A program made the position numbers and the translations under genes. Positions 34,948 through 44,909 of a DNA stretch of 64,000 bases are shown here, piece after piece (the first letter of the stretch is position 1; each line of letters starts with the position of its first letter). The notes below the pieces were generated by a model that saw only the letters and a list, made by a program, of their open reading frames with translations, did not search any database and had not been told where the DNA came from. This DNA comes from Leeuwenhoekiella sp. MAR_2009_132 (GTDB lineage Bacteria; Bacteroidota; Bacteroidia; Flavobacteriales; Flavobacteriaceae). The stretch covers positions 131,501 to 195,500 of the forward strand of contig NZ_JHZY01000004.1 in NCBI RefSeq assembly GCF_000687915.1, read 5' to 3'.

Positions 34948-36408
34948 GTGAATATCACCATTGAGAATATTGTTTTAATAGGTTCGTTGCTGCTCTTCAT
35001 AAGTATTGTAGTAGGTAAAACGTCTTATAGATTTGGAGTCCCTACCTTGTTATTGTTTTTGGGTATAGGAATGGCTGCCGGCTCAGACGGTATAGGAGGT
35101 ATTATATTTGACGATATGGAGATCGCTCAGTTTATAGGTATTGTATCTCTGAACTTCATCTTATTTTCAGGGGGCTTAGATACACACTGGTCAAGCGTTA
35201 AACCTATTTTACGTCAGGGATTATTACTTTCTACCCTTGGTGTTCTTTTAACAGCCGTTACACTCGGAGTGTTTGTTTTTTATCTAACCGATTTTACCAT
35301 TTACGAAAGTCTACTTCTAGGTTCTATAGTATCGTCTACAGATGCCGCAGCGGTATTTTCAATACTTAGGTCAAAAAGTCTTGCGTTAAAAACCAATCTA
35401 AGGCCTACGCTAGAATTAGAAAGCGGAAGTAATGACCCTATGGCATACGTACTTACCATTGCTTTTCTGACGCTTGTAATCAATCAGGATCAAGGCTTAT
35501 TTTCGGTAATACCTTTGCTACTACAACAAATGATCGTGGGTGGGATTGCCGGTTTTGTTTTTGGTAAACTCAGTAAATTAATTATTAATAAAATAGAATT
35601 AGGTTTTGAAGGTTTATACCCGGTTCTGGTAATCGCCTTGATGTTTATAACCTTTTCTGCTACAGAATCTATAGGAGGCAACGGTTTTTTAGCAATATAT
35701 ATCTGTTCAGTATATCTGGGAAATCAAGATTTAATACATAAGCAAACCATTCTTAAAATGTTTGACGGGCTCGCCTGGCTTATGCAGATTGTACTGTTTC
35801 TAACTTTGGGATTGCTGGTTTTCCCTACAGAGATTGTTCCTTTCTTTGGTATAGGTATCGTGGTCTCACTATTTTTAATCTTTATAGCACGCCCGGTTGG
35901 GGTTTTTATAAGTCTGGCATTTTTTAAAATGAAAATGAGAAGACGATTGTATATTTCGTGGGTAGGTCTACGCGGTGCAGCGCCTATTGTATTTGCCACT
36001 TACCCGCTTCTTGCAGGTATCGAGAAAGCCAATATGATCTTTAACATTGTTTTCTTTATCTCGGTAACTTCAGTACTTATACAAGGTACTTCTCTTTCTA
36101 TTGTGGCCAAATGGTTGGGTGTCGCGCTGCCCGAAGCAAAAGATTCAAAAGCAGATGTTGCCCGTTTTATTTCTGAAATACCAAAAACGGCAATGAAAGA
36201 AATTGTGATTACGCCGCAATGTTATGCCGTAGATAAAAAAATTGTAGAATTAGGGTTTCCTAAAACTGCAATTATTGCCATGATAAAGCGCAATGACAAG
36301 TTTTTAACTCCTAAAGGTTCTACTGTTATTAATAAACATGATACGCTGGTGGTATTATCTGAAAACGAAGAAGGTATTGAAGAAGTAGAGGTCTGTTTAA
36401 ATAGATAA
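34948..36408 (+). CDS. Potassium/proton antiporter (CPA1, CvrA/NhaP2-like) with TrkA-C domain
   Basis: A 486-residue transporter beginning at GTG 34948. It has about 12 membrane helices (VLIGSLLLFISIVVG onwards). Family motifs are SSTDAAAVFSIL (about residues 129-140), with the conserved Asp-Ala pair, and LELESGSNDPMAYV with the ion-binding Asp. SWVGLRGAAPIVFATYPLL follows in a later helix. The cytosolic tail (from about 405) is a TrkA-C-like domain (ELGFPKTAIIAMIKRND, then GSTVINKHDTLVVL) that may sense a nucleotide. It should adjust cell K+ and pH. Confidence 0.93.
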   Translation: MNITIENIVLIGSLLLFISIVVGKTSYRFGVPTLLLFLGIGMAAGSDGIGGIIFDDMEIAQFIGIVSLNFILFSGGLDTHWSSVKPILRQGLLLSTLGVLLTAVTLGVFVFYLTDFTIYESLLLGSIVSSTDAAAVFSILRSKSLALKTNLRPTLELESGSNDPMAYVLTIAFLTLVINQDQGLFSVIPLLLQQMIVGGIAGFVFGKLSKLIINKIELGFEGLYPVLVIALMFITFSATESIGGNGFLAIYICSVYLGNQDLIHKQTILKMFDGLAWLMQIVLFLTLGLLVFPTEIVPFFGIGIVVSLFLIFIARPVGVFISLAFFKMKMRRRLYISWVGLRGAAPIVFATYPLLAGIEKANMIFNIVFFISVTSVLIQGTSLSIVAKWLGVALPEAKDSKADVARFISEIPKTAMKEIVITPQCYAVDKKIVELGFPKTAIIAMIKRNDKFLTPKGSTVINKHDTLVVLSENEEGIEEVEVCLNR

Positions 36409-36506
36409 ATTTTACAGTATTCAGCGCTTTTTTCAAAAAGCAGAAAATAATCTAATAACGAGTACGCAACCTCTCTCTAGTTTCTGCATCTGCTTAAAAA
36501 TCATCA

Positions 36507-36905
36507 ATGAAATCAAAACTAATTTTACTTGTTACGGTAGCATTTCTTGCATTGCAATGTTCAACAACTAAAGACACAGAAGATCAAGATTGTGAGAGTA
36601 CCGCAGAAACCGTCGTTATTGATGTTAAAGGAAGTACAGAAACTGAAGTCAACAAAGACTTAATCCTAGAAGTCTTCTTTCCGGTTTCTAATGGCTGTGG
36701 CTTATTTAATGAATTTAAAGAAACCATAGATGGAAAAATAATAACCGTAAGTGTTGAAGCAATTTACAAAGGTTGTATTTGCACGATGGATGTACCTACA
36801 CGGGTAGCCTTATATACCTTTACACCTACTGAAGCCGGCGTTTACACACTGCGTTTTAAAAGCACGACAGATACATTTATCGAAAAAACAATAACAGTTA
36901 ATTAA
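36507..36905 (+). CDS. Hypothetical lipoprotein
   Basis: A 132-residue lipoprotein with signal LALQC and Cys18 as the lipidation site. The mature part is beta-rich and has four further cysteines (DQDCES, SNGCGLF, KGCICTM), which could form two disulfides. The family is not recognised. It ends 5 bases from the convergent patatin gene, with no terminator visible between them. Confidence 0.75.
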   Translation: MKSKLILLVTVAFLALQCSTTKDTEDQDCESTAETVVIDVKGSTETEVNKDLILEVFFPVSNGCGLFNEFKETIDGKIITVSVEAIYKGCICTMDVPTRVALYTFTPTEAGVYTLRFKSTTDTFIEKTITVN

Positions 36906-36910
36906 CCGGC

Positions 36911-37834
36911 TTAATCTGATTCTGAGATTGCCCTAAGCTTATTGTCCTGGGCTTGTTTTGCCTTATCTGCAGCATATTCCCATCCTTGTTGCCACCAGCT
37001 GGTCATTAACTTTTTATTAAAAATAAGACTGTTTTCGGTAAGTTTTGAGGGTGTGTAATATAAGTTAAGGGGGACATCTTTATTTATTGCGGCCAGCTTA
37101 CCCACAATCACATCGTGATATTCTACCTGATCCATTAAAAAACCAAATAAATTTACCATTAGCGAAAACGGGTTTTTACCCAAAACCTTATTATACTCCA
37201 TATTCTCTGACTCAAGAATTATGGCATCAACTTCGGTAGCACCACGACGTATCGCTTCCCGTATAGGTACAATACAGCCAAAACCCCCATCTGCATACTC
37301 ATAGCCATTTTTATTAACCAGACTCATAAAAGGCACGTAGTTGCAACTAATCCAGATCCACTCACAGAAATCATTATATTCCCAATTGCGAATAGATTTA
37401 TATTCTACAGTATTTTTAGACAAGTTAGACACAGTAACCACCACATCTGCAGCAGTTTTTTTTATATGTTCAAACTCACTTCGGGAAAGATTTTTTTTAA
37501 TATTCTTGAGTAAATTTTTGCTTTCGCCAAAGGTGCGTTTCCTACGCATAAATTGCCAGACGGTGTTCCAGTAATTAATAGACACATATTCCCGGTCGCC
37601 TTTAGATTTAATATTGAACGGGTTTACATTAAAAATGGTGTTCTGGTTTACGTTTGTATAAACCTCATACGCACGCTGAATGTTATTATTAGCAAGTTGT
37701 GAGATCAAAAGGCTTCCGGTAGAAGTACCTAAAAAAAGATCATATTTATGACCTAACTCTTCCATAAGGTATTGAGCCACGCCACCGGCATAAGCACCTT
37801 TACTACCCCCACCAGAAATTACCAAAGCTCTCAT
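36911..37834 (-). CDS. Patatin-like phospholipase
   Basis: A 307-residue lipid acyl hydrolase. The oxyanion loop SGGGSKGAYAGGVAQYL (7-23), nucleophile motif GTSTGSLL with the catalytic Ser (about residue 41) and the later catalytic Asp in YADGGFGCIVP (about 190) are all present. There is no signal peptide, so it is cytoplasmic or peripheral. Its ATG overlaps the stop of the upstream M1 peptidase gene by one base (TAATG), so the two are translated from one transcript. Confidence 0.93.
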   Translation of the reverse strand: MRALVISGGGSKGAYAGGVAQYLMEELGHKYDLFLGTSTGSLLISQLANNNIQRAYEVYTNVNQNTIFNVNPFNIKSKGDREYVSINYWNTVWQFMRRKRTFGESKNLLKNIKKNLSRSEFEHIKKTAADVVVTVSNLSKNTVEYKSIRNWEYNDFCEWIWISCNYVPFMSLVNKNGYEYADGGFGCIVPIREAIRRGATEVDAIILESENMEYNKVLGKNPFSLMVNLFGFLMDQVEYHDVIVGKLAAINKDVPLNLYYTPSKLTENSLIFNKKLMTSWWQQGWEYAADKAKQAQDNKLRAISESD

Positions 37835-39903
37835 TAAGTCAATTTTTCAGCTAAAAATTTCTGTTGTTTTTCCTCTTTTAACTTTAGTTTTTGCAACTCT
37901 TTTTTCCACTCAGGATCTTTTATAAGCATATCTAAAATCCCGCGGCAAGACTCAGAAAATCTCCAGTTGATATGAAAACAGCCATCAATTAAATTCTCTA
38001 AACTTTTAGGCTCAAACAACTGTAACTGATACAATTTTTGAAATGCATTTTTTCGCGTAGCATATGAATATCTACTGCCTGTAAAACGGGTTAGTCTAAA
38101 AAAGTGGTCGCGTATATAAGCCTCTTCATAATCTAAAGTAGAAATTGCAAGTGCAAGCCAGGTGATTTCAATATTATGATCTGAAAAGCCTTGTATGCCC
38201 TTCATCTGGTTTAAATATTTATGACGATCTGAAGGGAACGAAGTCCATAAATTAAGTAATGCCTGCTCACGGGTTATGTAAGAATCGTCGTTAAGTAGGC
38301 GCTCATAGTTTGTTTTCATTTCTGCAGGTACTTTCTGTACCGTTAGCGCAATCGCCTGGCGTACCCAGGGATTATTAGTGTAGAACGCACGTTCGTAAAT
38401 ACGGGAAGCCGCCCCGGGAGAAACCTCAGAAAGCTGGTAAATTGCCTCTTGTCCTGTGTACTCATCAGGTAAAGCCAATAAATCTAAAAGTTTGTTTTGC
38501 TTTTGACTAAACGGAACGTTGCGCAATGCGACAACACGCATATACTTTTGGATTATCGGTGACTTTTTTAGTACCTCTAAAGCAGCTTTATCCTGAAATG
38601 CAGTTTGCTGCAACCAGTCTTTTTCAAAATCAATTAAATCTTCGCCGCTTGCAATACGCATTTCTTTGAGGAAATCTTCAGTAGTAACGTTTTTAAATTT
38701 ATGGGTATTGAGATAGCTTTTTATTCCAGCTTTAAATGCCTCATCTCCTATTTTTTCGTGCAACATATGTAATGCCCAGGCTCCTTTTTGATAAAATGTG
38801 AGAGAACTTGCTTTAGGGTCAAGTAATCGTTCTCCTTTACCCTTATCACTTAGCGCCTTTAATTCTTCGGCAGATTGATACAGTTTCCAATAAAAATAAT
38901 CATCCCCAAATACTTTCCGCTCTGCGAGCAAGGCATAATAGGTCGCAAAACCTTCTTGCAGCCAATGATGTGTTCCCGAAGTTTCGGTCACATAATCTCC
39001 AAACCACTGGTGTGCAAGCTCGTGTGCATTAACACTTACATAATTGCGATCTATAAAACCATTACGATCTACAACAAATTGATCGCTAAAGATGGTAGCC
39101 GTCGTATTTTCCATACCGGCATACAAAAAGTCTTTAACGGGAATTTGTCTATATACAGGCCACGGAAACTTAACACCTATTTCTTCTTCTAAGTAATTAA
39201 AAATCTCCTTGCTATACTTGTAGGTCGTTAAAACCTTTAGAGAATCTGAGGGATAATAGTACAACTCCATAGGAATACCGGAGTCTGAAACATATTTTAT
39301 CTTTTTATAATCTCCAAGAACAACAGCAACAAGATAGCTAGACATAGGCTCTGTCATCTCATAATGCCAAATAAACTTGTCACCCTTTTCTTCTTTCTCA
39401 ACCAGAACACCATTAGAAACAACTTCCTGCCCGGGATATGCAATAATAGATAGGTCAAATTCTATCTTATCATTCATATCATCTATACTAGGTAACCAGT
39501 TAGAAGTGTATTTGCCCTGCCCCTGCGTCCAGATTTGCTGAAAACCACCATTATTTACAAAGTACAGTGCCTTGTCTGGCTTTGCGGTATACTTTAAAAC
39601 CAATGAGTACGTCTCTCCTTTAGTAAAGCTTCGGGTAAAGATCATACGCCCATCATCTGTATGGGTACTTATTAACTTACCGTTTAATGTAGAAGCATAT
39701 TTAGTAATGTTTTTCGCATTGAGATATACAAAGTCTGCATCTTCAAGCATAGTGAATTTAATTTCCATATCGCCGGTAACGGTACCGTTTGCAAAATCAA
39801 AATCAAGGAGTGCGTAAATACGTTCAAAGTCAACCGTCTCGGTCTGTTGGCTATAGATTACACTTGTTAAGCAAGCGAAAAAAACCGTAAAAATCAATTT
39901 CAT
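37834..39903 (-). CDS. Exported M1-family aminopeptidase
   Basis: A 689-residue zinc aminopeptidase. The signal peptide ends VIYSQQ, so the mature chain probably starts with Gln. The exopeptidase motif GMENTT and zinc motif VNAHELAHQWFGDYVTE (HExxH-x18-E) are intact, with YQKGAWALHML further on. A C-terminal helical-repeat region (about 470-660) includes SQKQNKLLDLLALPDEY. It should trim peptides in the periplasm or at the surface. It is the first gene of a two-gene unit with the patatin. Confidence 0.95.
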   Translation of the reverse strand: MKLIFTVFFACLTSVIYSQQTETVDFERIYALLDFDFANGTVTGDMEIKFTMLEDADFVYLNAKNITKYASTLNGKLISTHTDDGRMIFTRSFTKGETYSLVLKYTAKPDKALYFVNNGGFQQIWTQGQGKYTSNWLPSIDDMNDKIEFDLSIIAYPGQEVVSNGVLVEKEEKGDKFIWHYEMTEPMSSYLVAVVLGDYKKIKYVSDSGIPMELYYYPSDSLKVLTTYKYSKEIFNYLEEEIGVKFPWPVYRQIPVKDFLYAGMENTTATIFSDQFVVDRNGFIDRNYVSVNAHELAHQWFGDYVTETSGTHHWLQEGFATYYALLAERKVFGDDYFYWKLYQSAEELKALSDKGKGERLLDPKASSLTFYQKGAWALHMLHEKIGDEAFKAGIKSYLNTHKFKNVTTEDFLKEMRIASGEDLIDFEKDWLQQTAFQDKAALEVLKKSPIIQKYMRVVALRNVPFSQKQNKLLDLLALPDEYTGQEAIYQLSEVSPGAASRIYERAFYTNNPWVRQAIALTVQKVPAEMKTNYERLLNDDSYITREQALLNLWTSFPSDRHKYLNQMKGIQGFSDHNIEITWLALAISTLDYEEAYIRDHFFRLTRFTGSRYSYATRKNAFQKLYQLQLFEPKSLENLIDGCFHINWRFSESCRGILDMLIKDPEWKKELQKLKLKEEKQQKFLAEKLT

Positions 39904-40063
39904 AAAGTCATACTATCTAAGAACCTGCCAAATTAAGGATTTGATTTTAAAACCGCTCCTTTAAAAACAAAGTAATTAGCCTGATTAGAGGCCACAGCCT
40001 TTTAAAAATTATTATCACCAACTTTAAAACACATCCCCATGCTTTTTAACCTCGTTTATCTTG

Positions 40064-40092
40064 TAAAACCCAAATAAAATAATTGGGTTTTA
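40064..40092 (+). promoter_or_regulatory. Hairpin in the recG leader
   Basis: Arms TAAAACCCAA and TTGGGTTTTA around a 9-base loop, ending 13 bases before the recG ATG. The divergent M1 gene lies upstream, so no transcript from behind would need termination here. It could be an attenuator, a 5' UTR structure or a protein-binding site. Confidence 0.45.
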
Positions 40093-40105
40093 TATCTTCG
40101 TTCTT

Positions 40106-42211
40106 ATGAACTCTAGCAAGCTTCAAACTCCTATAGATTACCTTAAGGGCGTAGGTCCCAACAGGGCGACGTTGCTGCGTTCTGAATTAGGCATACACAC
40201 CTATCAGGATTTTTTGAATCTGTTTCCCAATCGCTATATTGATAAAACTCAATACTATACCATTACGCAATTACAACCTACCAGTGCAGATGTGCAGATA
40301 ATAGGAAAGATCACACATTTAAAAAGTGCGGGAGAAGGAAGATCAAAAAGACTGGTTGCAACGTTTAAAGATCAAACGGGATCAATGGAGCTGGTCTGGT
40401 TTAGGGGTGTAAAATGGATTAGAGAGAGTTTAAAAATCAATATTCCGTATGTGATCTTCGGAAAAGTACAGCGTTTTGGAAGCTCCTATTCTATTGCACA
40501 TCCTGATTTAGAATTATTAGAGGAACATGAAAAAAGTTTGCGGGTCGCTATGCAACCTGTTTACCCTTCTACCGAAAAATTAACCAACAGAGGCATCACA
40601 AACCGAGTGGTAAATGTTCTTATGCAAACGCTGTTTCAGGAAGTGCAGCAAGATATTGAAGAATCGCTGTCAAGATCGATACTCGATACGCTGAAGCTTA
40701 TGCCTAAAAAAGCGGCATTCTTAAATATTCATTTTCCGCAAAGTCAGGAAAATCTTGCAAAGGCACAGTTTCGGTTAAAATTTGAAGAACTCTTTTATAT
40801 TCAGTTACAGCTTTTAGTCAAAAACAAGCTGCACAAACAGAAAATTAAAGGTTATCCTTTTGAGCAAATAGGTGCCAATTTTACCACTTTTTATAACAAT
40901 CATTTACCCTTTGATCTTACGGGAGCTCAAAAACGCGTAGTTAAAGAAATACGAAATGATCTGGGAAAACCCGCTCAAATGAATCGCCTGTTACAAGGAG
41001 ATGTAGGAAGTGGCAAAACCATTGTCGCTTTATTAACTATGTTAATAGCTATAGACAATGGGTTTCAAGCCTGTTTGATGGCTCCTACAGAAATACTATC
41101 TATACAGCATTATCAGGGACTTACCGAGCTCTGCGAGGGTCTCGATATAAATATCGCTTTGCTTACCGGCTCTTCACGTACTAAAGTTCGAAGAGAAATT
41201 CACGAGAATCTTGAAAATGGCTCGCTTCATATTTTAATAGGAACGCACGCGCTTTTAGAAGACAAAGTAAAATTTAAAAATCTGGGATTGGCTGTTATTG
41301 ATGAGCAGCATCGCTTTGGTGTGGCTCAACGCAGTAAACTTTGGCATAAAAATGAGCTACCACCGCACATTCTTATAATGACCGCTACACCTATTCCACG
41401 TACGTTGGCAATGAGTGTTTACGGTGACCTAGATGTTTCGGTGATAGACGAGTTGCCGCCCGGAAGAAAAGCAATTAAAACGGTACATAGATATGACAAC
41501 AACCGTCTTAAAGTTTTCGGTTTTATAAGAGATGAGATAAAGAAAGGAAGACAGATTTATATTGTTTACCCCTTAATTCAGGAAAGCGAAGCACTCGACT
41601 ACAAAGATTTAATGGATGGTTACGAGAGCATAAGTCGCGAATTCCCAATGCCAGACTATCAAATATCAATCGTGCACGGCCAGATGAAACCTGCCGACAA
41701 AGATTATGAAATGAACCGCTTTGTAAATGGCGAGACGCAAATTATGGTTGCCACTACCGTTATTGAGGTAGGTGTTAATGTTCCTAATGCCTCTGTTATG
41801 ATTATAGAAAGTGCAGAGCGCTTTGGCCTATCTCAACTGCATCAGTTGCGCGGTCGTGTAGGTCGTGGAGCAGACCAGAGCTACTGTATTTTAATGACGG
41901 GGCACAAGTTGTCTGAAGACAGCAAAACCCGATTACAGACTATGACCAGTACTAATGATGGTTTTGAGATTGCCGAAGTAGATTTAAAACTTAGAGGTCC
42001 CGGTGATATCATGGGAACTCAGCAAAGTGGTGTGCTCAACTTAAAAATTGCTGATATTATAAAAGATAACGAGATTATGAAAATCTCCAGAAGTTATGCC
42101 TCTGCCCTGCTTAATGAAGATCCGCAACTTCTTAAAGAAGAAAATCAACCCATACGCCAGATGTATGCGCAGTTGATGAAGTTTAAAAATATATGGAATT
42201 ATATTTCCTAG
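40106..42211 (+). CDS. recG: ATP-dependent DNA helicase RecG
   Basis: A 701-residue helicase that remodels stalled forks and branched recombination intermediates. The wedge domain with OB fold lies in about 1-160 (TPIDYLKGVGPNRATLL, VQIIGKITHLKS). The motor has Walker A RLLQGDVGSGKTIVA, the DEAD-like box VIDEQHRFG, TATPIPRTLAM and motif VI QLRGRVGRGADQSYC. Length and motif order are normal. It appears to be a single gene with a hairpin in its leader. Confidence 0.98.
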   Translation: MNSSKLQTPIDYLKGVGPNRATLLRSELGIHTYQDFLNLFPNRYIDKTQYYTITQLQPTSADVQIIGKITHLKSAGEGRSKRLVATFKDQTGSMELVWFRGVKWIRESLKINIPYVIFGKVQRFGSSYSIAHPDLELLEEHEKSLRVAMQPVYPSTEKLTNRGITNRVVNVLMQTLFQEVQQDIEESLSRSILDTLKLMPKKAAFLNIHFPQSQENLAKAQFRLKFEELFYIQLQLLVKNKLHKQKIKGYPFEQIGANFTTFYNNHLPFDLTGAQKRVVKEIRNDLGKPAQMNRLLQGDVGSGKTIVALLTMLIAIDNGFQACLMAPTEILSIQHYQGLTELCEGLDINIALLTGSSRTKVRREIHENLENGSLHILIGTHALLEDKVKFKNLGLAVIDEQHRFGVAQRSKLWHKNELPPHILIMTATPIPRTLAMSVYGDLDVSVIDELPPGRKAIKTVHRYDNNRLKVFGFIRDEIKKGRQIYIVYPLIQESEALDYKDLMDGYESISREFPMPDYQISIVHGQMKPADKDYEMNRFVNGETQIMVATTVIEVGVNVPNASVMIIESAERFGLSQLHQLRGRVGRGADQSYCILMTGHKLSEDSKTRLQTMTSTNDGFEIAEVDLKLRGPGDIMGTQQSGVLNLKIADIIKDNEIMKISRSYASALLNEDPQLLKEENQPIRQMYAQLMKFKNIWNYIS

Positions 42212-42384
42212 TTTTCAGATTTACATTCTACTCTAAAAGATAAATCACAAGCTCTCTTTTAATAAACACAACCTTTTTTCTATTAAAGACAGTCGCTATA
42301 CGAGTGTTTTTATTTGAAATTAAAAAGGAAGTAACGTACTCGGTATTAAACCCAACTTAGTGCGCAAAAAAACAGCGTAAATGT

Positions 42385-42392
42385 TATATTTG
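42385..42392 (+). promoter_or_regulatory. -7 box (TATATTTG) of pheT
   Basis: An exact TAnnTTTG match 20 bases before the pheT start, giving a very short leader. No TTTG stands at the ideal distance upstream. Confidence 0.45.
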
Positions 42393-42412
42393 CCCTTTCA
42401 AAATTTAGGGGA

Positions 42413-44839
42413 ATGCAAATAAGCTACAACTGGTTAAAACAGTTTATTAATATTGATTGGGAAGCAGAGAAAACCGGCAATTTACTTACAGATCTAGGTC
42501 TTGAAGTAGAAGGTATTAATAAGTTTCAAAGTGTAAAAGGAGGTCTACAAGGGATTGTGGTAGGTCACGTACTTACCTGTGTAAAACATCCTAATGCAGA
42601 TCGATTAAAAATCACAACCGTAGACCTTGGGGAAGGCGAACCGGTACAAATTGTATGTGGTGCTCCCAATGTTGATGCCGGCCAGAAAGTACCGGTGGCT
42701 ACTGTAGGTACAACACTTTATGATGAAAAAGGCGAAGCCTGGAAAATCAAAAAAGGTAAAATACGAGGCGAGGTAAGTAATGGGATGATTTGCGCTGAAG
42801 ATGAACTAGGTCTAGGTAAAAGTCACGATGGGATTCTAATTCTCGACAGTGATTTGAAACCAGGAACACTCTTGTCTGAAGTTTATGATATTGAAGATGA
42901 TGAAGTTTTTGAAATAGGCTTAACTCCTAATCGTGCAGATGCGATGAGTCACATGGGTACTGCCCGTGATTTACGCGCAGGCTTAATACAAATGGGCGTT
43001 AACAGCGAATTTATAACCCCATCTACAAGTGCATTTCGTATAGATAACCGCACTCAAAAAATCAGTGTTCAGGTTTTAAATCAAGAGCGCGCACCGCGGT
43101 ATTGTGGGATTACTATAAGTGGCCTTATTGTTAAAGATTCTCCGGCATGGTTACAAAACCGACTAAAAGCCATAGGTCTTACGCCTAAAAATAATGTTGT
43201 AGACGTTACTAATTACGTCTTACACGAACTGGGGCAACCCCTACATGCCTTTGACCTTTCTAAAATTAGCGGAAAGCAAATAAATGTAAAAACCGTTGCT
43301 GCAGGTACAAAGTTTACTACACTTGACGGTATAGAGCGCGATCTTCATGAAGAAGATTTAATGATTTGTGATTCTGAAAAGCCTTTGTGTATTGCGGGTG
43401 TTTTTGGGGGCGAAAATAGCGGTGTGACTGAAGATACTACAGCTATTTTCTTAGAAAGTGCTTTCTTTAATCCAGTAAGTGTGCGTAAAAGTGCAAAACG
43501 CCACGGGTTAAATACAGATGCCTCTTTTAGATTTGAGCGCGGTATAGATCCTAATTTGACCGAATATGCCCTAATACGAGCGGTTTTACTAATTCAGGAG
43601 ACCGCTGGCGGTGAAGTTACCAGTGACGTGATAGACATCTACCCTAAGAAAATTGAAGATCATCAGGTATTTTTAAATTTTGAGCGTGCCGAAAAATTGA
43701 TTGGTGAAGAAATCCCAAAGGAAACCATAAAATCTATTTTATCGTCGCTTGATATTAAAATAAACAACATTACCGAATCTGGTATTGGTATGACCATACC
43801 TGCCTATCGCAATGATGTAACCCGTGAAGTAGATGTCGTTGAAGAAATTTTGCGCGTTTATGGCTACAATAAAATAAAATTTAAAGCAAAACTGAATGCT
43901 TCTGTATCTAAAAGTAGTCGCTTTGCAGATCATAAAATTCAACAGGTTACCGGTAATTTATTAGCAGCTCAAGGCTTTAATGAAATGCTAAATAACTCTT
44001 TGACTAATCCCGAATACGCCGTTTTAAATGATGCATTTAAAGCAGATTATAGTGTAAAGATGCTCAACCCCCTAAGTACAGATCTTTCGGTAATGCGCCA
44101 ATCTTTATTATTTTCTGGTCTTGAAGTTTTAGCTTTTAACACAAACAGACGTCAGCCAGATTTAAAACTTTTTGAATTCGGAAAAAGTTACCATAACTAT
44201 CCCGGCGGAAGAGAAGAGCACAAACATCTAACCTTATTCTTAAGCGGAAATGTAAATGCTGAAAGCTGGAATGCTCCTCAAAAACCGGCAAGCTTCTTTA
44301 ACCTAAAAGGGATAGTAGAAACCGTATTAGGTCGTTTAGGCTTAACTGATTGGTCTGTAAAGCCCGTAAAAAACGCACAATTTTCTGAAGGTTTAAATTA
44401 TACCATACAAAAAAAGGAGGTTGTTAATTTTGGAGTTGTTGTAAAATCAATACGCAATCATTTTGATTTAGATCAGGAAATTTTATTTGCTGATTTCAAC
44501 TGGGATGTTATTCTAGACCTTATACAAGAAAACAAAATTAGCTTTAAGCCTATACCAAAAAATCCCGCTGTACGTCGTGATTTTGCCTTGTTATTAGATA
44601 AAGAGACACTTTTTGATGAGATCTATCAAGAGGCTTATGCTGTTGAGAAAAACATACTAAAACAGGTTTCTCTTTTTGATGTTTATGAAGGTTCTAATCT
44701 TCCCGAAGGCAAAAAAAGTTATGCTGTGAGCTTCACCTTACAAGACGAAAATAAAACACTTACAGACAAAGAAATAGATAAAATTATGCATAAACTGCAG
44801 CAGCGTTTTGAACAACGTTTAAATGCATCGCTGCGTTAA
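42413..44839 (+). CDS. pheT: Phenylalanine--tRNA ligase beta subunit
   Basis: An 808-residue subunit that forms the alpha2-beta2 enzyme charging tRNA-Phe. Domains in order: N-terminal EMAP-like tRNA-binding OB fold (VVGHVLTCVKHPNADRLKIT, about 45-65), B3/B4 editing domain (PRYCGITISGL to about 400), B5 DNA-binding-like domain, catalytic-like core and the C-terminal anticodon-binding ferredoxin fold (PAVRRDFALLLDKE, SYAVSFTLQDENKTLTD). Length is normal. The alpha-subunit gene is not adjacent, which is usual in this group. Confidence 0.97.
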   Translation: MQISYNWLKQFINIDWEAEKTGNLLTDLGLEVEGINKFQSVKGGLQGIVVGHVLTCVKHPNADRLKITTVDLGEGEPVQIVCGAPNVDAGQKVPVATVGTTLYDEKGEAWKIKKGKIRGEVSNGMICAEDELGLGKSHDGILILDSDLKPGTLLSEVYDIEDDEVFEIGLTPNRADAMSHMGTARDLRAGLIQMGVNSEFITPSTSAFRIDNRTQKISVQVLNQERAPRYCGITISGLIVKDSPAWLQNRLKAIGLTPKNNVVDVTNYVLHELGQPLHAFDLSKISGKQINVKTVAAGTKFTTLDGIERDLHEEDLMICDSEKPLCIAGVFGGENSGVTEDTTAIFLESAFFNPVSVRKSAKRHGLNTDASFRFERGIDPNLTEYALIRAVLLIQETAGGEVTSDVIDIYPKKIEDHQVFLNFERAEKLIGEEIPKETIKSILSSLDIKINNITESGIGMTIPAYRNDVTREVDVVEEILRVYGYNKIKFKAKLNASVSKSSRFADHKIQQVTGNLLAAQGFNEMLNNSLTNPEYAVLNDAFKADYSVKMLNPLSTDLSVMRQSLLFSGLEVLAFNTNRRQPDLKLFEFGKSYHNYPGGREEHKHLTLFLSGNVNAESWNAPQKPASFFNLKGIVETVLGRLGLTDWSVKPVKNAQFSEGLNYTIQKKEVVNFGVVVKSIRNHFDLDQEILFADFNWDVILDLIQENKISFKPIPKNPAVRRDFALLLDKETLFDEIYQEAYAVEKNILKQVSLFDVYEGSNLPEGKKSYAVSFTLQDENKTLTDKEIDKIMHKLQQRFEQRLNASLR

Positions 44840-44909
44840 TACTTTAGCATTTGTCGTGTTGTAAATTAGTAGCTTATTAGTTAACTTTAAATGCTAAAAA
44901 AAAAGAAAA

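Noticed and set aside
44843..44898. Inverted repeat TTTAGCATTT / AAATGCTAAA after pheT
   Set aside because: The loop is 36 bases and the arms are AT-rich; a terminator or regulatory role is possible but not supported enough.
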